Assembly (NCBI RefSeq): GCF_004378355.1
Contig: NZ_SNUB01000005.1
Coordinates: 86,796-150,795 of the forward strand
Length of the DNA: 64,000 bases
Source of the DNA: Psychromonas algicola
Lineage (GTDB): Bacteria > Pseudomonadota > Gammaproteobacteria > Enterobacterales > Psychromonadaceae
Direction: 5' to 3'
Below, one piece after another: positions 18,881 through 28,179 of the stretch. Made by a program: the position numbers and the translations under genes. The notes beneath the pieces are model-generated. The model had not been told where the DNA came from and did no database searches. It saw only the letters and a program-made list of their open reading frames with translations. The number at the start of each line of letters is the position of its first letter. Within the stretch, counting starts at the first letter, position 1.

Positions 18881-19082
18881 AGTACTTTTCCTTGATCGTT
18901 AATTATTGATCCATCATTGATTATATTAACGTTTGAGATGGCTATAGGGATCACTTTATAGGGGAAAGACTAACGGGATTATTTTATTCGAGAAAGGCTT
19001 TTGTAATAAAAGATGTAAGTAAGGTTACAAGCTAATTGAAGTGAGTGTTTAACAGTCAATATGTTTAGTTCATCATTATAGT

Positions 19083-19118
19083 GGATTTGAACATCTACAA
19101 ACTCCAATGTTCAAATCC
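19083..19118. repeat. Perfect 12-bp inverted repeat downstream of glnG
   Basis: Bases 19083-19094 (GGATTTGAACAT) pair perfectly with 19107-19118 around a 12-base loop, starting 15 bases beyond the glnG stop. No T run follows on either strand, so it is a poor intrinsic terminator. It may serve as an mRNA 3' stabilising hairpin. Confidence 0.6.
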
Positions 19119-19132
19119 TTGCTGTGAGCTCG

Positions 19133-20536
19133 CTATTCAGTAAGGTTTAATTCCTTTAACTTACGTGTCAGGGTATTACGCCCCCAACCTAATAACTTAG
19201 CGGCTTCATGTTTTTTACCTTGAGTATGCTTAAGAGCACTCTGTAACATTATTTTTTCAACTTCAGGCAATAGCTCGCCTAAAATATTGGTTTCACCATT
19301 TCTTAATTGCGCATCGGCCCATTGTTTTAGGCTTTCTTGCCATAACAAAGGTTCGCCTGCTTGTTGTGGTGCTTCCTGTTCACTAAGCTCTGGAGGTAAG
19401 TCACTTATATGCACTTCTTGTCCACTGGCCATTACTGTTAACCAACGACAAATATTTTCTAATTGGCGTACATTACCCGGCCAAGGCAAGTTGCTTAGAT
19501 ATTCTAGAGTTGGTTTAGTTAATTGTTTGCTTTCAACATTCAGTTCGCTAGCAATTTGATTTAAAAAGTAATTTGCTAATAACGGTATATCTTCACGTCG
19601 CTCTCGTAATGCAGGAAGTTGTAAACGAATAACATTTAAACGATGAAATAAATCTTCTCGAAAATCGCCACTTTTTACTTTTTCTTCTAAATTTTGATGA
19701 GTTGCTGCAATGATACGTACATCAACTTTAATCGCTTGGTGTCCACCTACACGATAGAATTGACCATCGGCTAAGACTCGTAATAGACGTGTCTGTACAT
19801 CTAACGGCATATCACCAATTTCATCTAAAAATAGTGTTCCACCATCGGCTTGCTCGAAGCGTCCTTGCCGATTCGATGCCGCACCGGTAAACGCTCCTTT
19901 TTCATGGCCAAATAATTCCGCTTCAATTAATTCTTTAGGGATTGCTGCCATATTGAGTGCGATGAAAGTTTCTTCTTTACGTGGGCTGTGTTTGTGTAAA
20001 GCTTGTGCAACTAATTCTTTACCTGTTCCCGATTGGCCGTTAATTAATACACTCATACTCGAACGAGATAAACGCCCTATGACTCTAAATACTTCTTGCA
20101 TTGAAGGCGCTTCACCAATGATTTCAGGTGTCGCTAACAGAGATTGTTCATTAGGTTTTTTCTGCTGTTTTAATTCTTTACTATGATTTAAAGCGCGTTT
20201 GATTAGCGCTGTCGCTTCATGGATATCAAAAGGCTTAGGTAAATATTCAAAGGCACCACTTTGATAAGCATTAACTGCGCTATCTAAGTCAGAATGCGCG
20301 GTCATTATAATAATTGGGATAAGTGGGTAGCGCTGATGAATCTTTTGCATTAGCTCTAAACCATCAATCCCTGGCATACGAACATCTGAAATAATAATCT
20401 CAGGTTGCTCTATTAATAATTGTTGCCATAAGCATTCAGCATCAGGAAAGCTAGCATATTCAATGTTTTCTGCTTTTAATGTGCGTTCTAATACCCAACG
20501 AATGGCGTGGTCATCATCTACAATCCAAGCGGCCAT
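19133..20536 (-). CDS. glnG: Nitrogen response regulator NtrC (NRI)
   Basis: The protein has 467 residues. The receiver domain (1-120) has the acidic pocket DDD and phospho-acceptor Asp51 in IISDVRMPG. The AAA+ domain shows the Walker A GQSGTGKE, the sigma-54-contacting GAFTGA loop (KGAFTGAASNRQGRFEQA) and LFLDEIGD. The C-terminal Fis-type helix-turn-helix ends with HEAAKLLGWGRNTLTRKLKEL. It activates sigma-54 promoters when phosphorylated by NtrB under nitrogen limitation. It lies 55 bases after glnL and downstream of glnA and glnN, both of which carry matching control sites. Confidence 0.97.
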   Translation of the reverse strand: MAAWIVDDDHAIRWVLERTLKAENIEYASFPDAECLWQQLLIEQPEIIISDVRMPGIDGLELMQKIHQRYPLIPIIIMTAHSDLDSAVNAYQSGAFEYLPKPFDIHEATALIKRALNHSKELKQQKKPNEQSLLATPEIIGEAPSMQEVFRVIGRLSRSSMSVLINGQSGTGKELVAQALHKHSPRKEETFIALNMAAIPKELIEAELFGHEKGAFTGAASNRQGRFEQADGGTLFLDEIGDMPLDVQTRLLRVLADGQFYRVGGHQAIKVDVRIIAATHQNLEEKVKSGDFREDLFHRLNVIRLQLPALRERREDIPLLANYFLNQIASELNVESKQLTKPTLEYLSNLPWPGNVRQLENICRWLTVMASGQEVHISDLPPELSEQEAPQQAGEPLLWQESLKQWADAQLRNGETNILGELLPEVEKIMLQSALKHTQGKKHEAAKLLGWGRNTLTRKLKELNLTE

Positions 20537-20591
20537 TTTGATTCCTTATTTTTATTATTTTACTTTATTTTTTTAAAGACAAATTGAACTC

Positions 20592-21653
20592 TTACATCGG
20601 TAAATAAATAGCAAATTCCGTAAGACCTTTAGCGCTGTTAAATTCAATTCGACCATGATGTTGTTTTATTAATTCTTGTGCGATTGATAATCCTAATCCT
20701 GTACCGTCTTTACGCCCTGTTACCATTGGATAGAAAAGAGTGTTTCTTAGATGCTCTGGTATACCAGGGCCCGTATCAATAATTTTAACTTCAGTTGCTA
20801 AGCGCTGCGGTAAACCGTTAATTGTTATTTGATGCGCTGTACGTGTTCGTAAGGTAACAGTATGCTCTCCTTGTTCATTTTGCAAAGCTTGTACAGCATT
20901 TTGTACTATATTGAGAAAAGCTTGTTGCAAGAGATCTGTTTGCATTTCGAAATCAGGAATACTTGGGTCATAATCCATTTGAATAGTGACGTTGTTAGGC
21001 AAATCTAAATTAACCAGCTTACGTACTTTTTCTAATACAGAGTGAATATTATGTATGCTTTTTGTACCTATTTTTTGTGGTCCTAAAAGTCGGTTCACTA
21101 ATGCGCTTAAACGGTCTGCTTGTTCAATAATAATCTGTGTAAATTCTTTTAATTCAGGGTTTGGCAACTCTGATTCTAGTAATTGTGCTGCACCACGTAA
21201 ACCGCCTAAAGGGTTTTTAATTTCATGGGCTAAACCGCGTACAAGTTCTTGTGCGGCTTTTTGTTGATGTTCTTGATAATGAACTTGGCTAATGCGTTTT
21301 TGCTGATCGATTCCACGCATTTCTATGATCACATACTCTTCGGTTTTAAGTCCTAAGTAACTTGCACTTAAATTGATTAAAAGTGGATGACCGTCTACAA
21401 GTAATGTGATTTCATTTTCAGTAAAAGAAGATTTTTCACCTAATAAGTTTTCAATAGAATCCGTTGAAAAATGAAATTGTTCTGCAAGTGTTTTTAAATT
21501 TTGTTGATATAAACGTTGTTTACTTTGCGAAAGTAGCTGCTCACTGGCTGGATTTGCATAAATTAAGTTCAGAGAGGCATCTAAGGCTACAAAAGCGGTT
21601 TTAGCTTCTTCAAGAAAAATAAATGTAAGGTTTGTGCTGGGTTCATTAAACAT
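20592..21653 (-). CDS. glnL: Nitrogen sensor histidine kinase NtrB (NRII)
   Basis: The product has 353 residues (E. coli 349). An N-terminal PAS-like domain spans about 1-120, the phospho-acceptor H box is GLAHEIKNPLGGLRGAAQLLE, and the N and G boxes lie in NIVQNAVQAL and GTGLGLSIAQELIKQHHG. There is no membrane segment, as expected of this cytosolic kinase, which answers to PII (GlnB). It is co-directional with glnN upstream, with a gap of about 300 bases and a terminator between, so it probably has its own promoter in addition to any read-through. Confidence 0.96.
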   Translation of the reverse strand: MFNEPSTNLTFIFLEEAKTAFVALDASLNLIYANPASEQLLSQSKQRLYQQNLKTLAEQFHFSTDSIENLLGEKSSFTENEITLLVDGHPLLINLSASYLGLKTEEYVIIEMRGIDQQKRISQVHYQEHQQKAAQELVRGLAHEIKNPLGGLRGAAQLLESELPNPELKEFTQIIIEQADRLSALVNRLLGPQKIGTKSIHNIHSVLEKVRKLVNLDLPNNVTIQMDYDPSIPDFEMQTDLLQQAFLNIVQNAVQALQNEQGEHTVTLRTRTAHQITINGLPQRLATEVKIIDTGPGIPEHLRNTLFYPMVTGRKDGTGLGLSIAQELIKQHHGRIEFNSAKGLTEFAIYLPM

Positions 21654-21879
21654 ATTTTTAAAATCTAATTAATTAAAGGTGCACTGGAAAACTTCATTAT
21701 ATAAAACCTTAATAGCGTTAGAGATTGCCAGTCATATAAAGAGCTTGGGTAATAAAGAGTCATACTATAAACACAACTTAAATTAGGTTGTTAGTATTTA
21801 ATGTAATATATGATCATTTATTAAGGAAAGTATTGATTGAAACCTTTTATTTAAATCAATATTGATGCGTTTTTAAATG

Positions 21880-21917
21880 AATAAAAGAGCAAGAAGTGAG
21901 AGATGCTCACTTCTTGC
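21880..21917 (-). terminator. Terminator of glnN
   Basis: A perfect 12-bp stem (21889-21900 with 21906-21917, GCAAGAAGTGAG arm) and 5-base loop lies 35 bases after the glnN stop. Read on the minus strand it is followed by TCTTTTATT. It separates glnN from glnL. Confidence 0.85.
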
Positions 21918-21951
21918 TTGGCCTTAGTACTTAAATTATTGAGTACTGCTA

Positions 21952-24123
21952 TTACTTAATAAATAACATTTCTTGATATTTAGGTAATGGCCATAGTTCA
22001 TCTGCAACTAATAATTCAAGTGCATCTGCGTGAGTACGTACTTCTACCATTAATGGAATAAGTGTATCTGCACTATGACGCATATGTGCTTCAGCATCAG
22101 CGAAGTCATGTTTAGTTACTTCAGCTTCAAGCTTAGTGACTGCTGCTAATAAACCATTTGTGTGCTCAGCAACTTCTTTAGTGATTGTTGTATCTAATTC
22201 AATCCCTAAGTCTGCAACTGATACAGATGCATGAGTTAGCTCTGATAAGTAAGCAATTGCTGCTGGGTAAATTTTAGTTTTTGCAATGTCAGCAACTAAT
22301 TTTGATTCAACTTCAATTGTTAAGTTGTACTGTTCTGCATAAACTTCGTAACGGCTTTCTAGTTCAACTGGTGATAAAACACCTGTTCTTTCGAATAAAC
22401 CAACAATATTTTCAGACATGAAGTGTGGAAGTGCATCCGCTGTTGTAGGGATGTTTAATAAACCACGCTCTTCAACTGCAGCTTTATGCCATTCTGAAGA
22501 ATAACCGTCACCGCCAAATACTGCATTACCGTGCTCTTCCATTAACTCTTTTAATACAGAGATAACAGCAGCAGTTTGATCTTGTTTAGCTAATGCTACT
22601 TCTAACTTATCAGCAATCCAGTTTAGTGAATCAGCAAGCATAGTGTTCATTGCGACTAATGGACCAGAAACTGATTGTGATGAACCAACTGCACGGAACT
22701 CAAAACGGTTACCAGTGAAAGCAAATGGTGAAGTACGGTTACGGTCACCTGGATCACGGTCAAAGTTAAGAATTTGAGCAAGACCTAGGTCCATTTCGCC
22801 GCCATCTGTAGAGCCAGTTAATTTACCTGCTTTGATGTCTTCGAATACTTTCTCTAATTGGTCACCTAAGTAAACTGACATAATTGCTGGTGGAGCTTCA
22901 TTTGCACCTAAACGATGATCATTTGACGCCGTTGCAATAACTGCACGCAATAAAGGACCGTATTTATGTACACCACGAATAACCGCACCACAGAATAATA
23001 AGAATTGTAAGTTGCTGTGAGGCGTTTTACCTGGATCAAGTAAGTTACCTTGTGTGCTGTTACCAACAGACCAGTTAACGTGTTTACCTGAACCATTAAT
23101 GCCGGCAAATGGTTTTTCATGTAATAGACATAGGAAGCCGTGCTCTTTCGCAGTTTGCTTCATTGTTGTCATTAATAATTGCTGTTGGTCAGCACCTACG
23201 TTTGCTGCGCCGTAGTAAGGAGCAATTTCAAATTGACCTGGTGCAACTTCGTTATGGTGAGTTTTAGCTGGGATACCTAACTTGTATAGTTTGTCTTCAA
23301 AGTCTTGCATGAACACTTGAACACGAGCTGGGATTGCACCGAAGTAATGGTCATCAAATTGTTGACCTTTAGCTGGTGAAGCACCAAATAAAGTACGGCC
23401 TGCTAATAGTAGATCAGGACGTGCATTAGCAAAGTTTTCATCTACTAAAAAGTATTCTTGCTCTGGACCACAGCTTGAGTTTAAGTCTGCAATCTCAGTC
23501 TCACCCATTAATGAAAGTACTTTTTGAGCAGCTTCATTCATTGCTGAATTAGAGCGTAAAAGTGGGATTTTTTTATCTAGCGCTTCACCAGTCCAAGACA
23601 TGAATACACTTGGGATCATTAATGTTGCACCATTCGCTGTTTGCTGAATGTATGCAGGGCTTGTTGGATCCCATGCAGTATAACCACGTGCAGCGTTAGT
23701 CATACGTAGGCTACCATTAGGGAAAGAAGAACCATCTGGTTCGCCTTTAATTAATAATGTGCCTGTGAATTCGTTAATTGCAGCGCCATCTGAATTGGTT
23801 AGAATAAATGCATCATGTTTTTCAGCTGTTGCATTCGTCATTGGGTAGAAAACGTGAGAGAAAAATTTAGCACCTTTAGATAAAGCCCAATCTTTCATTG
23901 CAGCAGCAACAATATCTGCAGTCGCAGCGTCTAATGCTTTACCTGTTTGAACTGTCTTTTTAATCGCTTTAAAAGCGCTTTTAGACAATGCTTCTTCCAT
24001 TTTTTGGAAGTTAAAAACGTCTGTTGCCCAAATTTTACTTAGTGGCTCAGTTAGAGCGACCTCTTTTGGTGCACGATTAGTAATTTGCTCAATTGCTTGA
24101 AGGCGGACTTGATTTCCACTCAT
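21952..24123 (-). CDS. glnN: Glutamine synthetase type III (GlnN)
   Basis: I choose the start at 24123 (MSGNQVRLQAIEQ), 7 bases after AGGAG, giving 723 residues. A longer in-frame start at 24147 lacks a ribosome site. The length of about 720 residues, the N-terminal GSIII region (FFSHVFYPMTNATAEKHDAF, …DGSSFPNGSLR), the catalytic blocks SSCGPEQEYFLVD and HHNEVAPGQFEIAP, and NRTSPFAFTGNRFEFRAVGSSQS mark this as the GSIII family, not GSI. It makes glutamine from glutamate, ammonia and ATP. The family is not known to be adenylylated, so it may escape GlnE control. It sits between glnA and glnLG, with a sigma-54-type promoter at 24210-24225. Confidence 0.94.
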   Translation of the reverse strand: MSGNQVRLQAIEQITNRAPKEVALTEPLSKIWATDVFNFQKMEEALSKSAFKAIKKTVQTGKALDAATADIVAAAMKDWALSKGAKFFSHVFYPMTNATAEKHDAFILTNSDGAAINEFTGTLLIKGEPDGSSFPNGSLRMTNAARGYTAWDPTSPAYIQQTANGATLMIPSVFMSWTGEALDKKIPLLRSNSAMNEAAQKVLSLMGETEIADLNSSCGPEQEYFLVDENFANARPDLLLAGRTLFGASPAKGQQFDDHYFGAIPARVQVFMQDFEDKLYKLGIPAKTHHNEVAPGQFEIAPYYGAANVGADQQQLLMTTMKQTAKEHGFLCLLHEKPFAGINGSGKHVNWSVGNSTQGNLLDPGKTPHSNLQFLLFCGAVIRGVHKYGPLLRAVIATASNDHRLGANEAPPAIMSVYLGDQLEKVFEDIKAGKLTGSTDGGEMDLGLAQILNFDRDPGDRNRTSPFAFTGNRFEFRAVGSSQSVSGPLVAMNTMLADSLNWIADKLEVALAKQDQTAAVISVLKELMEEHGNAVFGGDGYSSEWHKAAVEERGLLNIPTTADALPHFMSENIVGLFERTGVLSPVELESRYEVYAEQYNLTIEVESKLVADIAKTKIYPAAIAYLSELTHASVSVADLGIELDTTITKEVAEHTNGLLAAVTKLEAEVTKHDFADAEAHMRHSADTLIPLMVEVRTHADALELLVADELWPLPKYQEMLFIK

Positions 24124-24209
24124 GTAAGGCTCCTGCTTGTTATACATAGCGTTGTTGCTAACAACGTAGTGATTGAAAAAGGTTTAAACGTAAAAATTAC
24201 TATAAATAA

Positions 24210-24225
24210 AGCAAGAAATAGACCA
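24210..24225 (-). promoter_or_regulatory. Sigma-54 (-24/-12) promoter candidate for glnN
   Basis: Read on the minus strand the sequence is TGGTCTATTTCTTGCT. It has TGG at -24 and TTGC(T) at -12, with the GG and GC exactly in register with the RpoN consensus TGGCACG-N4-TTGCW. Transcription would start near 24199, giving a leader of about 75 bases. The flanking ACCATGTTGGT (24222-24232) is the same 11-base core as the NtrC site before glnA. Confidence 0.6.
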
Positions 24226-24313
24226 TGTTGGTTAAAATTTGAGTGCAACTGATAAATAATGCCCAGTTGAAAAGAATTATGCGCATTAGGTTGAATGTAA
24301 TAGTTTGTTTTTA

Positions 24314-24344
24314 AAATAAAAAAGGACTACCGAAGTAGTCCTTT
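24314..24344 (-). terminator. Terminator of glnA with a UUCG tetraloop
   Basis: A 10-bp perfect stem (24321-24330 with 24335-24344) closes a TTCG loop on the minus strand and is followed by TTTATTTT. It lies 29 bases after the glnA stop, before the glnN promoter, so glnA and glnN are probably separate transcripts. Confidence 0.9.
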
Positions 24345-24373
24345 GAATTTATTATAAGCTCAACGGCTTTAGA

Positions 24374-25792
24374 TTATACGCTGTAGTATAAGTCAAACTC
24401 TTTTGGATGTGTTGCTTGAGAAACTGCTTCACATTCTTTCGTTTTAAGCTCAATAAATGCATCGATAGCTTCATTTGAGAAAACGCCGCCTTCAAGAAGG
24501 AAATCACGATCCGCATCCAGTGCTGCTAGTGCTTCTTCGAAAGAAACAGCAACTTGTGGGATTGCATCAGCTTCTTCTTTAGGAAGATCATATAAGTCTT
24601 TATCTAAAGATTCACCTGGGTGAATTTTATTTTTGATACCATCAAGACCCGCCATCAACATTGCAGAGAAACCTAGGTAAGGGTTCATTGTTGGGTCAGG
24701 GAAACGTACTTCAATACGCGCTGCACGGGCCGTTGGTACAATTGGAATACGAATCGATGCTGAACGGTTACCCGCTGAGTAAGCAAGCATTACAGGAGCT
24801 TCAAAGCCTGGAATAAGGCGTTTGTACGAATTTGTTGATGCATTAGTAAATGCATTGATTGCTTTCGCATGTTTGATGATACCGCCAATGTAATAAAGCG
24901 CCATTTCAGAAAGGCCGCCGTATTGATCACCAGAGAACAAGTTAACGCCATCTTTACCTAAAGATTGGTGACAATGGTTACCAGAGCCGTTATCGCCAAC
25001 TAATGGTTTAGGCATGAAAGTCGCTGTCTGACCGTATGCGTGAGCCACGTTATGAACGACATATTTGTAGATTTGAATTTCATCTGCTTTTTCAACCATC
25101 GTATTGAAACGACAAGCAATTTCATTTTGACCGGCAGTCGCAACTTCATGGTGATGTGCTTCAACAACTAAGCCCATTTCTTCCATGATTAAACACATTG
25201 CAGAACGGATGTTTTGAGCGGAATCAACAGGCGCGACAGGGAAATAACCCCCTTTGATACCAGGACGGTGACCTGTATTACCTTCTTCATATGAAGTACC
25301 TGAATTCCATGCAGCTTCTTTTGCATCGATTGAATAGAATGCACCTGCGATACTGTTACCGTATTTAACATCGTCAAATAAGAAAAACTCTGGTTCAGGA
25401 CCAAATAGAACGGTATCTGCAATCCCTGTTGAACGCATGTAAGCTTCAGCACGTTTAGCAACAGAGCGAGGGTCTCGATCGTAACCTAGCATTGTTTTTG
25501 GCTCTAATACGTCACAACGCAAGTTGAGTGTCGCATCGTCTGTAAATGGGTCAAGTACAGCGGTAGAAGGTACAGGCATTAATACCATGTCTGAATCTTG
25601 GATACCTTTCCAGCCTGCAATTGAAGAACCATCGAACATTTTACCTTCTTCAAAGAAATCTTCAGTGACTTGGTGGTGTGGAATTGATACGTGTTGCTCT
25701 TTACCATGTGTATCAGTAAAGCGTAAATCAACGAACTTTACGTCTTGCTCTTCAATTAGAGTAAGAACGTCCTGGATTGTTTGTACAGACAT
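24374..25792 (-). CDS. glnA: Glutamine synthetase type I
   Basis: The start at 25792 ([16 protein letters not shown], preceded by TGAGG) gives 472 residues, near the E. coli 469. It shows the GSI hallmarks [11 protein letters not shown], the metal and ATP segments ([38 protein letters not shown] with the sequence reading [10 protein letters not shown]), and the adenylylation Tyr401 in [15 protein letters not shown]. It is therefore likely controlled by GlnE. It assimilates ammonia into glutamine. Two NtrC sites lie about 180-220 bases upstream, and the NtrBC genes are 3 kb downstream on the same strand. Confidence 0.97.
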   Translation of the reverse strand: MSVQTIQDVLTLIEEQDVKFVDLRFTDTHGKEQHVSIPHHQVTEDFFEEGKMFDGSSIAGWKGIQDSDMVLMPVPSTAVLDPFTDDATLNLRCDVLEPKTMLGYDRDPRSVAKRAEAYMRSTGIADTVLFGPEPEFFLFDDVKYGNSIAGAFYSIDAKEAAWNSGTSYEEGNTGHRPGIKGGYFPVAPVDSAQNIRSAMCLIMEEMGLVVEAHHHEVATAGQNEIACRFNTMVEKADEIQIYKYVVHNVAHAYGQTATFMPKPLVGDNGSGNHCHQSLGKDGVNLFSGDQYGGLSEMALYYIGGIIKHAKAINAFTNASTNSYKRLIPGFEAPVMLAYSAGNRSASIRIPIVPTARAARIEVRFPDPTMNPYLGFSAMLMAGLDGIKNKIHPGESLDKDLYDLPKEEADAIPQVAVSFEEALAALDADRDFLLEGGVFSNEAIDAFIELKTKECEAVSQATHPKEFDLYYSV

Positions 25793-25923
25793 GTTGTAAA
25801 ACCTCATTTGACATTAAAAATGTTGAAGGAATAAAGCGTTTTTCATAATAAAAAAACACTTTATCGTAATTCTGAACTTACATTGCAGCCAAGAAACAAA
25901 AGTGAAATTCACTTGACGAATTT

Positions 25924-25929
25924 CATTAT
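25924..25929 (-). promoter_or_regulatory. Sigma-70 -10 element candidate for glnA
   Basis: TATAAT is read on the minus strand 132 bases before the glnA start. The hexamer 17 bases upstream (ATATCG) is a poor -35. It could be a basal promoter comparable to E. coli glnAp1. A clear sigma-54 promoter for glnA was not found. Confidence 0.35.
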
Positions 25930-25973
25930 ACCTAGGTTTCCATTTTCCGATATGCGCAATTATTACTATTTTA

Positions 25974-26009
25974 GCACCATGTTGGTGCGATCGCGATCCA
26001 TATTGGTGC
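25974..26009. promoter_or_regulatory. Tandem NtrC-binding sites (enhancer) for glnA
   Basis: Site 1 (25974-25988) is GCACCATGTTGGTGC, a perfect match to the NtrC consensus TGCACCA-N3-TGGTGCA apart from the flanking bases. Site 2 (25995-26009) matches it at 12 of 15 positions. Their centres are 21 bp apart, two helical turns, so two dimers bind the same face. They lie 182-217 bases upstream of the glnA start. Confidence 0.85.
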
Positions 26010-26167
26010 TTTTTGTCTTGTGGCTGAATACCTGTCTACTTTTTTAACCTTTTTCAGCATTTAAGCTAACTGTGATCGACTTAAAACTTTCTATTTTTGA
26101 AATTATGTTTACAATGTGCGCACATTTGGCTATGTCACTTTTATGCTGTCATAGTCCATTTCTTTTT

Positions 26168-26215
26168 ATACCAATTAAATAAAAGTGGGAAATGCTGTTT
26201 TTATTTAATTGGTAT
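26168..26215. repeat. 48-bp perfect-arm palindrome with ATACCAATT ends, upstream of typA
   Basis: A 17-base arm starting ATACCAATTAAATAAAA (26168-26184) is repeated in perfect inverted form at 26199-26215 around a 14-base loop. The ends match the terminal inverted repeat of the 162-bp element at 36601-36762, so it may be a shortened relative. It lies 31 bases before the typA start and would form a strong hairpin in the typA leader if transcribed. Confidence 0.8.
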
Positions 26216-26246
26216 TTTTAATTAGTAGTTATTTTTGAGGCGCATC

Positions 26247-28070
26247 ATGTCGTTAGATAAATTAAGAAATATTGCCATTATTGCTCACGTTGACCATGGT
26301 AAAACAACATTGGTTGATAAACTGTTAGAGCAGTCTGGTACATTAGATTCACGCGGTGGTTCTGAAGAACGTGTAATGGACTCTAACGATCTTGAAAAAG
26401 AACGTGGTATTACCATCCTTGCAAAAAACACGGCAATCGTATGGAACGATTACCATATCAATATCGTAGATACACCTGGACATGCCGATTTCGGTGGTGA
26501 AGTAGAGCGTATTCTATCTATGGTTGATAGTGTTTGTCTTATTGTTGATGCGGTTGATGGTCCAATGCCACAAACGCGTTTCGTAACACAAAAAGCATTC
26601 GCACATGGCCTTAAGCCAATTGTTGTTATTAACAAAATTGACAAACCAGGCGCACGTCCTGAGTGGGTAATGGATCAAGTATTTGATTTGTTCGATAACC
26701 TAGGTGCAACTGATGACCAATTAGACTTCCAAGTTGTTTATGCTTCTGCATTAAACGGCTGGGCAAGTATTGATATGGACGAGAAAAAAGATGACATGGA
26801 AGATTTATTCCAGACTATCGTTGATACTGTTGCGCCACCAGAAGCGGATCGCGAAGGCGATTTCCAAATGCAAATTTCTCAACTTGATTACAACTCTTAT
26901 GTTGGTGTAATCGGTGTTGGCCGTATTACACGTGGTAACGTTAAAGTTAATCAACAAGTTACTATTGTGGGTGCTGACGGTAAAGAACGTAAAGGTAAAG
27001 TTGGCCAAGTATTAGGTTATTTAGGTCTTGAGCGTCATGATGTTGAAGTCGCAGAAGCGGGTGACATCATCGCAATCAGTGGTTTAGGCGAGCTTAAAAT
27101 CTCTGACACTATCTGTGCTCAAACCAATGTTGAAGCATTACCACCGTTAACAGTTGATGAACCAACGGTAACAATGACATTCCAAGTAAATACTTCTCCA
27201 TTCTGTGGTAAAGAAGGTAAATACGTTACTTCACGTAATATCTTAGATCGTCTACACAAAGAGCTAGTACATAACGTTGCACTTAAAGTAGAAGAAACAG
27301 AAGATCCTGATAAATTTAAAGTATCAGGTCGTGGTGAATTACACTTAGGTATCTTAATCGAGAACATGCGTCGTGAAGGTTACGAATTAGCAGTATCTCG
27401 TCCTGAAGTAATTGAGAAGATAATTGACGGCCAACTACATGAGCCAATGGAAACATTGACTGTTGACTGTGAAGAAGAGCATCAAGGCTCTATCATGGAG
27501 CAATTAGGTATCCGTAAAGCGGAACTAACTAATATGATCCCTGATGGTAAAGGACGTGTTCGTTTAGACTTTATGATTCCAAGTCGTGGTTTAATCGGTT
27601 TCCAAACTGAATTTATGACAATCACTTCTGGTTCTGGTCTTTTATACCATAGCTTTGATCATTACGGTCCTCATAAAGGCGGTACTATTGGTCAACGCCA
27701 AAATGGTGTATTGGTTTCAAACCAAGCGGGTAAAGCGGTTACTTACTCTTTATTCTTCTTACAAGATCGTGGTCGCCTATTCTTAGGTCATGGTACAGAA
27801 GTATATGAAGGTCAAATTATCGGTATTCATAACCGTGCTAATGATTTAACAGTAAACTGTGTGAAAGGTAAGCAACTTACTAACGTACGTGCATCTGGTA
27901 CAGATGAAGCACAAACATTGTCACCAGAAATTAAACTAACACTTGAGCAAGCGTTAGAGTTTATTGATGTTGATGAGTTGGTAGAAGTAACACCTGAAAG
28001 CATTCGTATTCGTAAGAAATTACTGACTGAAAACGAACGTAAACGTGCTGCACGTCCAAGTAAGGGTTAA
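26247..28070 (+). CDS. typA: Ribosome-associated translational GTPase TypA/BipA
   Basis: The ATG at 26247, 6 bases after GAGG, gives 607 residues, the E. coli length. The G domain holds [14 protein letters not shown], the switch region [18 protein letters not shown] and NKID. The beta-barrel, the two EF-G-like domains and the BipA-specific C-terminal domain follow (…[19 protein letters not shown]…). BipA helps 50S assembly and growth at low temperature or under stress. It is divergent from glnA, as in E. coli, where bipA and glnA are neighbours. Confidence 0.97.
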   Translation: MSLDKLRNIAIIAHVDHGKTTLVDKLLEQSGTLDSRGGSEERVMDSNDLEKERGITILAKNTAIVWNDYHINIVDTPGHADFGGEVERILSMVDSVCLIVDAVDGPMPQTRFVTQKAFAHGLKPIVVINKIDKPGARPEWVMDQVFDLFDNLGATDDQLDFQVVYASALNGWASIDMDEKKDDMEDLFQTIVDTVAPPEADREGDFQMQISQLDYNSYVGVIGVGRITRGNVKVNQQVTIVGADGKERKGKVGQVLGYLGLERHDVEVAEAGDIIAISGLGELKISDTICAQTNVEALPPLTVDEPTVTMTFQVNTSPFCGKEGKYVTSRNILDRLHKELVHNVALKVEETEDPDKFKVSGRGELHLGILIENMRREGYELAVSRPEVIEKIIDGQLHEPMETLTVDCEEEHQGSIMEQLGIRKAELTNMIPDGKGRVRLDFMIPSRGLIGFQTEFMTITSGSGLLYHSFDHYGPHKGGTIGQRQNGVLVSNQAGKAVTYSLFFLQDRGRLFLGHGTEVYEGQIIGIHNRANDLTVNCVKGKQLTNVRASGTDEAQTLSPEIKLTLEQALEFIDVDELVEVTPESIRIRKKLLTENERKRAARPSKG

Positions 28071-28105
28071 TTCGGTTATTATTAAGCGAAAAATACTCTA
28101 ATATT

Positions 28106-28136
28106 AAGGTCTTACTTCGGTAGGACCTTTTTTTTG
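28106..28136 (+). terminator. Terminator of typA with a UUCG tetraloop
   Basis: AAGGTCTTAC (28106-28115) pairs with GTAGGACCTT (28120-28129), one G-U wobble, around TTCG, followed by seven T residues. It lies 36 bases after the typA stop. Confidence 0.92.
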
Positions 28137-28179
28137 TTTATAATTTATAAATGATTCTTTCACGGTTAGGGATATTATT

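Larger units (their letters stand above)
25808..26167. other. glnA-typA divergent intergenic region
   Basis: Between the two divergent genes lie the glnA sigma-70 candidate, the NtrC tandem (25974-26009) and then about 155 bases in which I see no confident element before the palindrome at 26168. The typA promoter must lie in this last part, but no hexamer pair stood out. Confidence 0.5.

Noticed and set aside
24124..24147. Longer start for glnN (8 extra residues)
   Set aside because: The upstream ATG has no ribosome site, while the ATG at 24123 follows AGGAG at good spacing.
25883..25899. Sigma-54 promoter for glnA
   Set aside because: The -12 block CTGCA is in the right place relative to the NtrC sites, but the -24 block lacks the GG pair. 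Not listed as a feature.
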